The position numbers and the translations under genes were made by a program. The notes under the pieces were generated by a model. It worked only from the letters and a program-made list of their open reading frames with translations, was not told where the DNA came from and ran no database searches. A DNA stretch of 5,750 bases from Chthoniobacterales bacterium (lineage in GTDB: Bacteria > Verrucomicrobiota > Verrucomicrobiia > Chthoniobacterales > UBA10450). Shown here piece after piece: positions 5,384-5,750 of the stretch. How positions within the stretch are numbered: position 1 is the first letter of the stretch; each line of letters opens with the position of its first letter. Location of the stretch: NCBI GenBank assembly GCA_013695925.1, contig JACCZO010000060.1:1-5750 (forward strand), read 5' to 3'.

Positions 5384-5750
5384 ATGGCAAACCGAAATAC
5401 AGTGCGATCCAAAACGCTACGGGAAGTGCAAGGCTGGTGGTGGTGGTCCGATCCTGTCCGCGCCTTGCAGCGTGCCTACCCCGGCACGCCTGCTGACGCA
5501 TTATTGACACACATTTGGCCGGAACTGCAACGAGTCGCCTTCAATTATGAACTTGCCTCGCGTGCGCTACCGGGGAGACCGAGATATCTGCTCGGAAAGC
5601 GTTTTGACCGCTTAAGTGCGGACGAAAGGTTGCGGGTGATCAAGGTTTGGCGACCCGACAGACCAGGAATTCTGCCGTTTCGTTTTCTCTCAAGTTATGA
5701 AAACGCCAATCATGGACGGCTACGATCGCACTCCAGACCTGATGTAACTG
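5384..5750 (+). CDS. unrecognised protein after the integrase, 3' end beyond window
   Basis: An ATG 13 bp after the integrase stop opens a frame of at least 122 codons that stays open to the right edge. Its tight spacing and shared strand suggest co-transcription with the integrase. I do not recognise the family. The N-terminus is basic (NRNTVRSKTLREVQ) and is followed by four consecutive tryptophans at residues 18-21. Soluble, Arg-rich text follows, with LSADERLRVIKVWRPDRP near 77-94. No signal peptide, membrane helix or known catalytic motif is visible. The coherent amino-acid composition and the lack of stops over 366 bases favour a real gene. It could be a second component or cargo gene of the integrated element. 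Confidence 0.65.
   Translation, partial: MANRNTVRSKTLREVQGWWWWSDPVRALQRAYPGTPADALLTHIWPELQRVAFNYELASRALPGRPRYLLGKRFDRLSADERLRVIKVWRPDRPGILPFRFLSSYENANHGRLRSHSRPDVT

Noticed and set aside
5223..5510. Minus-strand frame opposite the integrase end
   Set aside because: It is antisense to the integrase catalytic domain and the downstream gene, with no domain visible.
1..5750. CRISPR array or toxin-antitoxin pair
   Set aside because: No regularly spaced repeat-spacer pattern and no small paired genes with known motifs were seen.

Overview
The window reads as chromosomal DNA from a GC-rich, free-living bacterium. The DnaE type, the tRNA without an encoded CCA end, the integrase type and the palindromic intergenic style all resemble soil Verrucomicrobiota. 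That assignment is an inference from general resemblance; there is no 16S rRNA or other direct taxonomic marker here.

Left part (1-3440, minus strand): almost the whole of dnaE, the catalytic alpha subunit of replicative DNA polymerase III. It starts at 3440, and its last few residues lie beyond the left edge. It carries the PHP domain, the catalytic aspartates at residues 401, 403 and 554, helix-hairpin-helix segments, a clamp-binding QVSLF motif and an OB-fold domain. The long open frames on the plus strand across this region are antisense shadows. The most striking feature is an 80-bp, nearly perfect inverted repeat (914-993) that sits in frame inside dnaE. It looks like two REP-type hairpins facing each other, and it adds an Ala/Pro/Gly-rich linker of about 28 residues to an essential enzyme.

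Middle part (3441-4094): no intact gene. It holds a candidate dnaE promoter that would give a nearly leaderless mRNA, a 52-bp segment bounded by inverted repeats, and a graveyard of a type I restriction-modification locus. That graveyard contains an HsdM N-terminal stub of 37 codons, a 25-codon unidentified tail and an internal HsdR fragment of 28 codons, all on the minus strand.

Right part (4095-5750): a tRNA-Asn(GTT) gene on the minus strand with one mismatch in the T stem. It is followed by a divergent tyrosine recombinase (4258-5370, plus strand) whose catalytic pocket departs from the canonical R-K-H-R-H-Y set. A second gene begins 13 bp after the integrase and runs off the window. It encodes an unrecognised protein with four consecutive tryptophans. 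The tRNA, the integrase and the following unknown gene look like one end of an integrated element next to a decayed defence locus. The other end and the attachment repeat are not in the window.
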